The notes beneath the pieces are model-generated. The model searched no databases. It saw nothing but the letters and a program-made list of their open reading frames with translations, and was not told the DNA's origin. Both the position numbers and the translations under genes were made by a program. This document shows positions 1-8,302 of a stretch of 64,000 nt of DNA, in pieces. The stretch covers positions 25,662-89,661 of the forward strand of contig NZ_BAJW01000003.1 of NCBI RefSeq assembly GCF_000613905.1, given 5' to 3'. Positions within the stretch are counted from its first letter, which is position 1. Every line of letters starts with the position of its first letter. Source of the DNA: Acetobacter persici JCM 25330. Its GTDB lineage: Bacteria; Pseudomonadota; Alphaproteobacteria; Acetobacterales; Acetobacteraceae.

Positions 1-2215
1 GGCTCTCCCCGTGCTGCTCAATGAATGCCCGGACCTGCTCTATTGCCTCACGGTCTTCTGCTGCATCGGTCCCGCCACGCTCTTCCAGCCATGACTGGAA
101 ACAGGCTTTTGCCGCCCGTGTGGCTTCACCGCGGGCCCACGGCAAAACGTCATAGGCCACAGCCAGTTCTCCCGCGGCGGAAACCAGTCCGAAGCGGCGC
201 ACGACTGAGCGCACCTGCCCATCCGCCGGGCCAGCAGGTAGACAGTCAGCTTCAAACTTATCCACCAGCCCCTTGATGCTGTCAGTCAGGCCGGGCTCAT
301 CATCATCCCGTTCTTTCACCAGTGCGGCCAGATAGGCGCGGCTGGCTGTCCCGTAGGAGGTGCGGGCTGCCCGGCGGATATGGTCGGCCAGTTCGCCAGC
401 GGACGGCAGGCCGTGCAGGGCTTCGAACAAACCCATGCCAGCCCCGGCGTCGGCCTGTATGCTGACCAGCCTCACTTCCTGCCCCGCCATGGCCCGGCGC
501 CCGATTTCTCCCATTTTGGTCGCAAGCGTCACTTCGCCAGTGGAGAGGAACAGGGAGCGCCATGTCTTGCGGGCGCGGGCCTCCCCATTACGACCAGCCC
601 TCTGCTTGCCGGTATTGTTGGCGAGCATATAAGTAATGTCGCCCACTTCACGGCTGTCTGCCTGGCCCATTTCATCCAGAATGAGCAAGGTGTCGGAGGT
701 CTCGCATGCGATGCCTTCCGTGCCGTTGCTGGTGCCTCGCCAGGACCGGACCATTCCGTCACGATCCCCTTTGCCCCAGACGGAACCGGCAGCATAAAGC
801 GCCGTCGATTTTCCCGACTGGCTTTTGCCGATGATATGAAAACCGCCGGACTGCTCTCCCAGAATATCCAGAAGCGGACCGCAGAATGCGACCGAGAGTG
901 CAAATGACAGGCGGCTGTTGCCGCTGGCATAAACGGCGATTGCCTTTTGCCACTCCTCCAGCGTTCCGGCTGTGGCATATTCCGAGCCAGATGCGGCGCG
1001 GGTTGTCTGGAACGCAACAGCCTTCCGGCCCGCACCGAGCGTAATGCCATTGGGCAGGACAAAGGCTGGCCCCCGGTCCGTTTTATGCCAGCCCGAATTG
1101 GTAACGCACCGCAGGCGGGTTTTGGTGAGGACGGCTGCAATAAACTCTTTGAGACGACGATTTTGTGAAATCGAACAGTTCAGGCCGGCATCTTCCAGTT
1201 CGCTGGCAATCTCCCTGCCTTCGCTATGCACAAGCCTTCGTGGCAGGCTCCATTGATGATAGCGCCTGTCACGATCAAGCCAGCTGATGAGCAACCCCCA
1301 CCCGGTCCCATTTTCATCACGGGTTTAGGCGATCACCTCGAACGGTGCTGAGACCCAGACCGGAACAGGAGGAAGTTCACCGGTAGCTTCAGAGGTAAAA
1401 TAGAGGCCCTTGCTGGTCATGCTGTACCCGGGGGGCATCTTCACGTTTGATTCCGCCAGTGGGGCCTGATCCACCAACGGGCGGAGGATTTCGATTCCTG
1501 GCGTCTCACCGCCCTGCGTCATGTCTAGCGGCAGATCATCCGCTAAATCCCAACCGTCCGGCAGGCCTTCCGGCACTTTCACCATATGGACAGACTGCAC
1601 CCCAGCATTGCGAAGGGCCTCAATCGCGGCATCAGCGTATTTAACCCCCGGCGCATCATTGTCCGGCCAGATTGTGACGCGGCGGCCAGCAAGAGGGGAC
1701 CAGTCGGCAGAGCTGACGGACGTGCTGCCACCGCTGGTGAGCACTACCAGATCAGGAAACAGGTAACTGGCCGCCTCTGCTGTCTTTTCGCCCTCCACCA
1801 GAAGCACGGTTGCCTCAGGGTTGGCAGCCAGTTGATCCAGCCCATACAGGGGGAGGGGGCGAGCAGGTTGCTTCCAGTGCCAGCCGGTGACATCACGCCT
1901 TGTCCCATTCCTGTCAGTCCAGATGCGGCGTCCGTAGGTGAGGGGCAGGACAACTTTGTTGCCGCCTTCATCTTCTTTGCGGAATCGCGCATAAAGAGGC
2001 CGCCTCTCTGCATCACGGTAAACCCACAGAGCGGTTGCGCCGCGGGGACTTTCCGGTACGGAAGGAGCCGGGGTTATTGGCTCCCAGACTTCGCCCTGTT
2101 TGCCGTCCTGGGCATTCAAAGCAAGGGCGGTTTTTTTCTCAGCGTCTGTCAGGGGTCTGAAAAGCCCGGCCTCATTCATGCAGGCCATAGCTGGAATGTT
2201 CGGGAGTGTGCTCAT
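1..2215 (-). pseudogene. Toprim + DUF927 phage/plasmid primase-helicase, stop-interrupted and partial
   Basis: The upstream 296 codons carry a Toprim-like motif (LLVEGEKTAEAA, then WPDNDAPG), as in primases of satellite phages and plasmids. An in-frame TAA at 1325-1327 stops the protein just after VWVSAPFEVIA. The same frame then continues open to the left edge for another 441 codons with the DUF927 ATPase: Walker A GKSQSGKST near 800-835 and Walker B LLILDEMGQAD near 680-705. A single substitution of a Tyr codon explains the stop; no frame change is needed. The gene runs off the window, so its C-terminus is unseen. The start overlaps the preceding gene by four bases. Role inferred: replication priming and helicase loading of the mobile element. 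Confidence 0.85.
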
Positions 2216-2568
2216 TCAGAACCCCCTTTCAGACCAAGCATTTTGGCCAGTTCAAGGGCAGCCTCGTATTGCGTAACGCCTGCTAGATAAGCAGCAAGGG
2301 AAATGACATCCCCTCCGCGTGCATCTGCTTCTGCAAAGTCTGCCCAGCGGCCAGTGTTCAGATTGACACTAAACGAACCGGGCTTGCGGTCGCCACGCCT
2401 TGGGTTACGACAAACCCATTCGTGGCCCAGCCTTCGTCCGTCTGGTAGGCACTCACCGATGGCGCTCAGTTCCCAGCTTGCATTCTGTACTGTGTCCAGC
2501 CGGTCAGGTGTTGCCAGTCGGGAATTTCCCCGAGTGCCCCGCCGTGGTGAGGAAGTCCGCTTAACCAT
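2212..2568 (-). CDS. Primase-type zinc-binding-domain-like protein
   Basis: This 118-residue protein has the pattern HEWVCRNPRRGDRKPGSFSVNLNTGRWADFAEADARGGDVISL. It resembles the N-terminal module that precedes Toprim in many mobile-element primases (substrate-recognition domain with GRWADFA and GGD motifs). It lies directly upstream of the Toprim/DUF927 gene, with which it shares an ATGA stop-start overlap. The two may together form a split primase. The CHC2-type cysteines are not obvious, so zinc binding is unproven. Confidence 0.7.
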   Translation of the reverse strand: MVKRTSSPRRGTRGNSRLATPDRLDTVQNASWELSAIGECLPDGRRLGHEWVCRNPRRGDRKPGSFSVNLNTGRWADFAEADARGGDVISLAAYLAGVTQYEAALELAKMLGLKGGSE

Positions 2569-2824
2569 GCTGCCCTCCGCTCATAGCCAGCACGTCACGG
2601 GCCAGACTGGCTTCCATGCTGTTCGGGTCTTCTGCGTTCAGCAGGACCAGCCGGGCTTTGCAGCGCAGATCCTGAATGCCCCGAGCCTTGGTTCTGATAA
2701 CCTTGCGCCATGCCCGCATATATCTCCGGCTGTGTGGTAGCCCGGCGTCGAAGGTCGGCTCCTTCCAGCAGCAGCGGTCGGAGCTGAGGGCGGCAATGGT
2801 CGCGGTTTGAATGGGAGTGGTCAT
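2561..2824 (-). CDS. Hypothetical protein of the element replication operon
   Basis: An 87-residue basic protein with no domain I recognise. It overlaps the next gene by eight bases and its own start overlaps the upstream gene's stop (ATGA). This tight translational coupling, conserved through the run from 3711 down to 2215, is the main support. The central part is Arg/Lys rich (RRYMRAWRKVIRTKARG), which could suit a nucleic-acid-associated role, but that is only inference. Confidence 0.6.
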   Translation of the reverse strand: MTTPIQTATIAALSSDRCCWKEPTFDAGLPHSRRYMRAWRKVIRTKARGIQDLRCKARLVLLNAEDPNSMEASLARDVLAMSGGQHG

Positions 2825-3087
2825 GCCGACAGCTCCTTTTGCATCCAGCCGGGCACATCATCAGTGCCCGAAAGCGTGGCCAGAAGATCCAGCTTGTCTT
2901 GCAGGCGGTGGGCCAGCCACAGCAGTGCTTCTGGCTCGGTGATCTCGCGGCCGTCGCCAACGCCACTTTCGGCCACGGCCACAACCAGCCCTGATAGCTT
3001 TCTGGCATCATGCAGAATGACGCTTGGACTTCTCAGGTTCATGACGGTTTCATGTTCAAAACCGGTCAGAGGCATGATGTCTTTCAT
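2821..3087 (-). CDS. Hypothetical protein of the element replication operon
   Basis: An 88-residue protein, mildly acidic, with no recognised family. It is coupled to both neighbours by four-base overlaps. The C-terminal half (ALLWLAHRLQDKLDLLATL) is predicted to be helical. Only gene context and uninterrupted coding support it. Confidence 0.6.
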   Translation of the reverse strand: MKDIMPLTGFEHETVMNLRSPSVILHDARKLSGLVVAVAESGVGDGREITEPEALLWLAHRLQDKLDLLATLSGTDDVPGWMQKELSA

Positions 3088-3305
3088 GACTTCACCTCGC
3101 GCAGTTCATCACGAACCCGGGCAATGGATTTGGCCAGCCATGACAGGCCATCGCCCCAGCCTGCGCAGTCGTTGTGCGTTGGCGCCGGGTCATGCCCTTC
3201 GTCCATGTGTTCGTACAGTTCGCCCATCAGCATAATCAGAGCGCTTTGGATGCCGTCCAAGGTTACGGCTTGGTTTGCGCAGACGCTTGCGGGGATCTTG
3301 CTCAT
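3084..3305 (-). CDS. Hypothetical protein of the element replication operon
   Basis: A 73-residue protein beginning MSKIPASVCANQAVTLDGIQ and mostly helical in character. It overlaps both neighbours by four bases, like the rest of this cluster. No function can be assigned. Confidence 0.6.
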   Translation of the reverse strand: MSKIPASVCANQAVTLDGIQSALIMLMGELYEHMDEGHDPAPTHNDCAGWGDGLSWLAKSIARVRDELREVKS

Positions 3306-3541
3306 TGTGCAGCCCCCTTAAAGCTTGTGGCGTTGCTCTCCGCTTCCTCTGCAATCCTCCCAAGGTATGAGGACAGGAAAAGAACCCCTCCGGCCACGAT
3401 GTCAGCATCTCCGGCGCGATCGGTGCAGCCTTCACCTGCAGCAAAGTGCGCAAGAGCATCGGCCACGGCAGTTGCGCGGCGGATATACTTGGCCTGCCAT
3501 TCAAGGGAGAAGGCGGCTTCGTGAAGTGTGGGGGCGCTCAT
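3302..3541 (-). CDS. Hypothetical protein of the element replication operon
   Basis: A 79-residue protein rich in Ala with two helical stretches (QAKYIRRATAVADALAHFA and GVLFLSSYLGRIAEEAE). No domain recognised. It has four-base overlaps with genes on both sides, so it is co-translated with the replication operon. Confidence 0.6.
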   Translation of the reverse strand: MSAPTLHEAAFSLEWQAKYIRRATAVADALAHFAAGEGCTDRAGDADIVAGGVLFLSSYLGRIAEEAESNATSFKGAAQ

Positions 3542-3711
3542 CGCACGGCCTCCAGCGCCAAGGCTGCGTGACCGGTTGCAACCGGGTCAGGCGTGGCCAG
3601 CCACAACATCGCAAGAGCGATGAAAACGGGCGCAATGAGGGCTGGGAGGCTTGTGCAGACGATATGGAATGCCCATGTGTACATGGGCGTGCTATAGGCA
3701 CGATTAGCCAT
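3538..3711 (-). CDS. Small single-span membrane protein, first gene of the replication operon
   Basis: This 57-residue frame starts MANRAYSTPMYTWAFHIV and contains one long hydrophobic stretch (about residues 15-40) suited to a membrane helix. Its stop overlaps the start of the next gene (ATGA), placing it at the head of the coupled operon running leftward. It faces the ribbon-helix-helix gene across an 84-bp divergent promoter region. Function unknown. Confidence 0.6.
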   Translation of the reverse strand: MANRAYSTPMYTWAFHIVCTSLPALIAPVFIALAMLWLATPDPVATGHAALALEAVR

Positions 3712-3774
3712 GGCCGAAACTCCAGTTCGGTTTGTGGTTAGGGCCAGTTGGAAGTTCCCGCTTCCTTCTGGCCT

Positions 3775-3821
3775 GTTTTTTGATAATCAGAAAAAATGAA
3801 GAAGTCAATAATTGATAATCA
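3775..3821. promoter_or_regulatory. Paired GATAATC operator-like sites in a divergent promoter
   Basis: TGATAATCA occurs at 3781-3789 and 3813-3821, 32 bp apart, each with the palindromic core GAT-A-ATC. The first is embedded in a longer imperfect palindrome (a T run before and an A run after). They straddle the start of a ribbon-helix-helix gene, so autoregulation and control of the divergent operon are likely. Binding is inferred, not shown. Confidence 0.45.
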
Positions 3822-3992
3822 TAAAAAGAGGGGCCGCCCAGCCACAGGCGCAGACCCTATGTGGGGCATTAGATTTCCTGTAGATCAAAGAGAGGCTATT
3901 GATGCATGGGCAGAAGATAACGGCGTTACGCGCGCCGAAGCATCCGTCGTTTGATTCAAAAGGGGCTTGAGGTGGATAGCGGCGGCAAATAG
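3796..3992 (+). CDS. Ribbon-helix-helix (CopG-like) repressor, frameshifted here
   Basis: The protein begins MKKSIIDNHKKRGRPATGAD, the pattern of small phage and plasmid ribbon-helix-helix regulators (RGRPATG, then IRFPVDQREAIDAWAEDNGVTRAEA). At about 3930 the frame slips by one missing base: the expected continuation IRRLIQKGLEVDSGGK is in the next frame and ends at 3992. Repaired length is about 65 residues. It sits beside two GATAATC sites, one overlapping its own start region. Likely an autoregulated repressor of the element. Confidence 0.65.
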
Positions 3993-4138
3993 CCTGATAC
4001 TACAATATTCGCCAATCTTCCTGTTTCCGTTGCCGCTTATGAATAAGCAGCCGGTATATAAATTTGACTTGTCCTCTTGAAGATAGCAACACTGACACCA
4101 AGAGAGGATTCAACGCCAAGGGCAGGGGAGGCGTAACC

Positions 4139-4879
4139 ATGAATGTTAACGCTGACCGTGAGGCTACTTTCAAGCTCCAACTTGAAGGGTTCCGCTTGGA
4201 AGATGTGTCTCTCAAGCAATTGGCGGAATATATCCGTTTGCTTTCCAATCTACTTGGTTCTCCCAAAACCACTCACCTTACTTCTGTCACTACCGGTTCT
4301 GTGAAAATGCCTATTGCAGTTTCTCCAGAAGGTCGTTCTGCGGTGTTAGAGCGTATGGCTATGGCCACGCACGCAGACGGTGGAGCAGCACGTGCTGCGT
4401 ATGAAGCATTGGATGATTGTTTAGCTGCCAATGGCGGTCATGGATGGATAGAGGATTGCTTGACCGGCAGGAAGCTTCTTTCCTTGCCCGGAGTGACAAG
4501 TCTTGCGTCCCCTCTTCCTGCCTTTTGGCAAGATGATATGCTGCAAGGTCGACTGGTGGCCATCGCCTACCGTATTAGCGAAGATGACTTTAGTGGGCGT
4601 ATTCAGAATGCCACAGGGATTGAGTTTTTCCAGTGTTCTGAGGCTGTAGCAAAAGATCTGGCTCCTCGTTATCTCCAGTATCTGCGCTTATATGGAAAAG
4701 CTCGTTGGCAAAGACGAGCGAATGGTGAGTGGAAGCTTCGTGAATTTAAAGCAGATCGTGCGGTTGTCTTAAAACAAGACAGTCTTATTTCTATCCGTGA
4801 AGACATTAAGAAGGCTGGTGGCTTTGGGGTAGAAAATCCGGATGATTCTTTTAATGAACTAATGGATGTTCGCGGATAA
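4139..4879 (+). CDS. Hypothetical protein paired with a PIN-domain gene
   Basis: The start at 4139 is chosen for the strong GGGGAGG ribosome site nine bases upstream; an earlier ATG at 4064 lacks one. The 246-residue product has no domain I can name. The C-terminal part (LYGKARWQRRANGEWKLREFKADRAV) looks like a small beta-rich fold. Its stop overlaps the start of the PIN gene (TAATG), so the two are translationally coupled. Base composition is AT-richer than the flanking operons. Candidate antitoxin or partner of the PIN ribonuclease, by position only. Confidence 0.6.
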   Translation: MNVNADREATFKLQLEGFRLEDVSLKQLAEYIRLLSNLLGSPKTTHLTSVTTGSVKMPIAVSPEGRSAVLERMAMATHADGGAARAAYEALDDCLAANGGHGWIEDCLTGRKLLSLPGVTSLASPLPAFWQDDMLQGRLVAIAYRISEDDFSGRIQNATGIEFFQCSEAVAKDLAPRYLQYLRLYGKARWQRRANGEWKLREFKADRAVVLKQDSLISIREDIKKAGGFGVENPDDSFNELMDVRG

Positions 4880-5411
4880 TGTCAGTTAGAGTATTATTGG
4901 ATACGAACTTCCTTTCAGCATACACTTATGATTCTAGTTCTGCTAATTTCAAACCAGAAGATGCCTCTGATTCTCTGGCAGATCGCTTGGATTTTCTGGT
5001 TGAGCGGCTTTCTGAGAAAGCGCCGAGATTGTAATCCCTGCTCCTGTGCTGGCTGAAATGTTAAGTGCTAGAGGTGCGGATATTGCGAAGATTATTCCCA
5101 TTCTGGAAAGTCAGGCAATATTTCGTATTGTAGATTTTGGCCAGAGAGCGGCTGTTGAATTTGGTATGCTATTCAAAAAGCAGAAAAGTTATAAAGAAGA
5201 CGGCCAGAATAAAGTCCCTTTTAAATTTGACCTTTCAATCATTGCCATAGCAAAAATATCAAGTGTCTCCACGATATATTCTGCTGATGAAAACCTCATC
5301 AAGCGGGCGCAAGCTCTTAATTTCGCGGTATGTGATTTTCAGGGATTACCTCGACGCCCTCAAGAAGCTCAAACTTCACTCATATTCCCAGCGCATGAAT
5401 CTATTCAATGA
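4879..5411 (+). CDS. PIN-domain protein (VapC-like ribonuclease fold), frameshifted here
   Basis: The N-terminus MSVRVLLDTNFLSAY has the first PIN Asp. A missing base at about 5020 shifts the frame. The rest continues as EIVIPAPVLAEM, then FDLSIIAIAKI and IYSADENLIKRA, giving the remaining acidic residues of a PIN active site. Repaired length is about 177 residues, a little longer than typical VapC. It is coupled to the upstream 246-residue gene. PIN proteins are metal-dependent RNases, often toxins; that role here is inference. Confidence 0.7.
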
Positions 5412-5561
5412 ACACCCTCGAGAAGCGGCCGGGGTCGAGTTCATCCCTGAGAATGGTGGTGGGGCTGGGGTGAGGCTGAGGAAAGGTTAGTAGGGGATAA
5501 TCATTACTGACTCCCCAACATCGTCCCAGTACGGGCATGCTTCTCCTCATGGAGGATTCGC

Positions 5562-5723
5562 ATGAGCGACAAAGATAAGAAGCCAACGCCACAGCCAGTC
5601 AGTCAGCCAAGTCGACTGGAAAATGTCATGAGCAAAAAGCCTTCCGCGATGGCTTTTGACAGTGCGCCAACGGGTCTACGCACTCCTGCCGCACCCAATC
5701 AGCCAAGCCCCAAACGCAAATAA
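5562..5723 (+). CDS. Small hypothetical protein, Pro/Lys rich
   Basis: A 53-residue frame (MSDKDKKPTPQPVSQPSRLE...) with a good GGAGG site seven bases before the ATG. It is hydrophilic and probably disordered. It overlaps the 3' end of the opposite-strand membrane protein gene by 48 bp, so one of the two ends may be wrong. Supported only by ribosome site and composition. Confidence 0.4.
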   Translation: MSDKDKKPTPQPVSQPSRLENVMSKKPSAMAFDSAPTGLRTPAAPNQPSPKRK

Positions 5724-6182
5724 AGCCGCTGCGGCTGGGGTTGCGCATCCAACAATCCACGCCAGCCGCATGGTTTTCTGGTCCTTGGTGATGGCTGTAT
5801 CGTTCGCGGTGTCCACGTCTTCCGCGAACTCAGAAAAAGCTCGGTAAAACCCCAATTCCGTTTTCTCGTCTCCTTCCCGCATGATGCCATCAAATCGCGC
5901 AGGCGGCTGCAAAAGGGTCTGTGTCTTGGTGGAATACAGAACCTTTGCACACAGCACGGATGTTGCGAAAAAACCAAAGGCAGCCACAGACGCCGCGCTC
6001 TTACATTCCCCCTGCATGGCAGCAGCAACGGAGGCTGTGGTCAGCGTAATCGCCCAACCCAGTAGAGAAGTCGCCCGAGCTTTGGTTCTGTTTAATGCTT
6101 CCTCTTTAGCTTTGTGCGCGGCCTCAGCCTGTCTGGTGCGCTCTTTGGCATAAAACAGATCAAAGTCTTGCTCCTCAGACAT
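5676..6182 (-). CDS. Small membrane protein with cytoplasmic helical N-terminus
   Basis: The 168-residue product has a charged helical N-terminus (MSEEQDFDLFYAKERTRQAEAAHKAKEEA) followed by three hydrophobic stretches: about residues 39-57, 65-83 and 142-162. I do not recognise the family; the arrangement of an N-terminal coil and membrane pair recalls effector-type membrane proteins in cargo regions, but no motif proves it. It stands alone between plus-strand genes. Confidence 0.6.
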   Translation of the reverse strand: MSEEQDFDLFYAKERTRQAEAAHKAKEEALNRTKARATSLLGWAITLTTASVAAAMQGECKSAASVAAFGFFATSVLCAKVLYSTKTQTLLQPPARFDGIMREGDEKTELGFYRAFSEFAEDVDTANDTAITKDQKTMRLAWIVGCATPAAAALFAFGAWLIGCGRSA

Positions 6183-6317
6183 GCACTATCTCCCTCATTT
6201 TGCGGGAACAGTAGTACACCTGACCGGGTGGTACCATAAGTAGTTTCCCGAGGCACTTATTACGGTTATGCTCTCACTTAAGTATAGGCGGGAGTTTAGG
6301 TTCAGGAAGGAAAGATT

Positions 6318-6524
6318 ATGACCAATACGCGTTACGCTTGGCCAAACATGAACTGTCCGGGTGAGCCGTTAAACCCAATCCAAACTGGACCTCACGCTCT
6401 GGTTGATAAAAATGGCAAACGCGCATGGGCACGGTGGATATATCATTCGTCTGGAGCCAGCATCTGGATGCTTGCCGGATATCAAGGACTGCAAATAGGC
6501 CCATCCGGCCTTGTGCGCGAATGA
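6318..6524 (+). CDS. Hypothetical protein
   Basis: A 68-residue protein starting MTNTRYAWPNMNCPGEPLN, with an AGGAAAG ribosome site close before the ATG. Rich in Trp, Gly and Pro. No family recognised. Confidence 0.5.
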   Translation: MTNTRYAWPNMNCPGEPLNPIQTGPHALVDKNGKRAWARWIYHSSGASIWMLAGYQGLQIGPSGLVRE

Positions 6525-6649
6525 TTTAGTTATCTCGGGCCGGCTGAAATGCCAGATGCAAAAGAAACCGCGAGGTAAAACAACGTAGGCATCTGAATTA
6601 TTGTCTGCTAGCGTCACTGCGGTCTTATCAAATCGAAAGAAGTATAGAT

Positions 6650-7696
6650 ATGGAAGCTGCTGCTACAGTTTGCTCACAAATACTGTCTCTAGACGCAGCT
6701 TCGTCGACTGATTCTTATATAGCTGATTTACAGAAAGCCATGTTAGATGCGACTCCAGATTGCATCAAAGTTCTTTCTGCTGAGGGCAATTTGCTAACAA
6801 TGAATCGGGCTGGTTGTCTGGCACTTAATGTCCCGCAGGATTCCAGATTTGGGATGCCATGGCTGTCTTTGCTTCCGGCTGACGTCCATGCCGATGGAAA
6901 GTCTGCGCTCACCAAGGCCGCGCTGGGTGAGACCGTTCGTTTTCTAGGGAATAGTGCCTCTTCCAGTGGACCAGTGTATTGGGATAATTTGCTAACTCCT
7001 CTGATTGATAGTCAGGGGAAAGTATTATCAATACTTTGTGTGTCACGAGATGTGACAGAAAAGGTGCAGCTCGAAAGAGAGCTTGGGGAAGCTCTTAATC
7101 GTGAAAAACTTATCGCCCGAGAAATGCATCATCGTATCAAAAATATTTTTGCAGTCATTTCCGGACTCATACTCATTTCGGAAAAAGAAGCAAACTCTGG
7201 ACCAAGCGCAAATCAAGTCATACAAATATTACGTGCAAAAATAAAAGCTTTAAGTCGTGCTTCTGATGTGGTTTTCATAAAGAAGAACAACTCGACAGAG
7301 GCTGAAGGCTTAACCGATCTCGTGGATGTTTCCAGAGCCGTTTTGCGGCCATATGGCGAGAGATGTCTGGTTGACGGAGAGCAAATATTGGTTGCTCAGG
7401 GCAGAGTGTCTGTCTTTGCTCTGCTCCTGCATGAACTCGCTACAAATTCAGTAAAATATGGGGCTTTGAGCAAAGATAGCGGCAACGTGGCAATTTCTTG
7501 GGCGCTTAATAACCATACTGTTCTGTTTAGTTGGCTTGAGAAAGGAGGTCCAAAAATTTCAACAGAGCCAGAGTGTCGTGGATTTGGAACAGAGATGGTC
7601 AATAGAACGGTGCAATCTCTGAAAGGAAGAATTGATAGGAAGTGGGATGAAGAAGGACTGAGCGTTAATATACGTTTCCCGCACATTAAAGAGTAA
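6650..7696 (+). CDS. PAS-domain HWE-family sensor histidine kinase
   Basis: The first 130 residues form a PAS domain (ATPDCIKVLSAEGNLLTMNRAG... SILCVSRDVTEK). The kinase core has the HWE features: H-box EMHHRIKNIFAVISGL with the phospho-accepting His, N-box LHELATNSVKYGALS, a W-x-E-x-G-G-P stretch and a GFGTEMV glycine motif. No membrane span is seen, so it is a soluble sensor. No response regulator lies next to it. HWE kinases are common in Alphaproteobacteria but unusual as cargo of a phage-like element. Codon and base composition match the AT-richer cargo segment. Confidence 0.85.
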   Translation: MEAAATVCSQILSLDAASSTDSYIADLQKAMLDATPDCIKVLSAEGNLLTMNRAGCLALNVPQDSRFGMPWLSLLPADVHADGKSALTKAALGETVRFLGNSASSSGPVYWDNLLTPLIDSQGKVLSILCVSRDVTEKVQLERELGEALNREKLIAREMHHRIKNIFAVISGLILISEKEANSGPSANQVIQILRAKIKALSRASDVVFIKKNNSTEAEGLTDLVDVSRAVLRPYGERCLVDGEQILVAQGRVSVFALLLHELATNSVKYGALSKDSGNVAISWALNNHTVLFSWLEKGGPKISTEPECRGFGTEMVNRTVQSLKGRIDRKWDEEGLSVNIRFPHIKE

Positions 7697-7719
7697 TGAT
7701 ATCTTTTTTTATTGAGACA

Positions 7720-7986
7720 TTATTTGTCTTTCATGAGGAATGCATTTGAAATGATATCAACTATTTTCGCAATTGCAATGCACATTAAAAACCCTATGGC
7801 TGTCATGCCTATAACATTCATCATCAAGCGGTCCTTCTCATAATCCCAAGGCTTAAGCACTTTGTGGAGGGCTTGGTTCCCATGGAATAGCAGGCAGGCC
7901 GATTTGTGGCTCACCGATAGTCTTTGCCGAATTTGCGGCTGTGTGATGGTAGGTGCGAGACATGGGGCAAGTTCTCCATGACGCAC
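7720..7986 (-). CDS. Small membrane protein, start uncertain
   Basis: Up to 88 residues. The C-terminal half (KPWDYEKDRLMMNVIGMTAIGFLMCIAIAKIVDIISN) contains one clear transmembrane helix and looks coding; the N-terminal half is less convincing and the true start may be internal. It follows the helix-turn-helix gene on the same strand by about 40 bp. Confidence 0.4.
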   Translation of the reverse strand: MRHGELAPCLAPTITQPQIRQRLSVSHKSACLLFHGNQALHKVLKPWDYEKDRLMMNVIGMTAIGFLMCIAIAKIVDIISNAFLMKDK

Positions 7987-8026
7987 GGATTGATTTCCGA
8001 GCGTACCTACATGGCTCGGGACTCCT

Positions 8027-8302
8027 TCAATGTTGTTCCTGCAAGCCCGCTCTTACCTTCATAACTGTGGTAGGAGAAACCCCAGCCATCCCGGCTACCT
8101 GGCGCAACGACATGCGCGCCCCCTCCGGTGTGCTGAGGATCCGCTCAACCTCCGCCCGGCGCTTGCTGGCAGTGTTCAGAATGAACGGAGGGGGCGAGGC
8201 AGCGTCCGGTCTCTCGTTACTCCCCATATCTGGGGAATCTATAACATGGGGATTCCCCACGTTTTGGGTCTCTAAGGTGGCGCGGTTTTTGGCGTCACCC
8301 AC
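8027..8302 (-). CDS. Helix-turn-helix protein
   Basis: A 91-residue protein whose C-terminus (RRAEVERILSTPEGARMSLRQVAGMAGVSPTTVMKVRAGL) is a typical helix-turn-helix. Its start overlaps the end of the DUF2786 gene by about 30 bp. It probably binds DNA and may regulate element functions; target unknown. Confidence 0.55.
   Translation of the reverse strand: MGDAKNRATLETQNVGNPHVIDSPDMGSNERPDAASPPPFILNTASKRRAEVERILSTPEGARMSLRQVAGMAGVSPTTVMKVRAGLQEQH

Noticed and set aside
529..1140. 203-codon minus-strand frame in the left end
   Set aside because: It is out of frame with the DUF927 coding sequence, whose Walker motifs lie in another frame across the same bases. Composition is Arg/Ser/Pro-rich, as in shadow frames.
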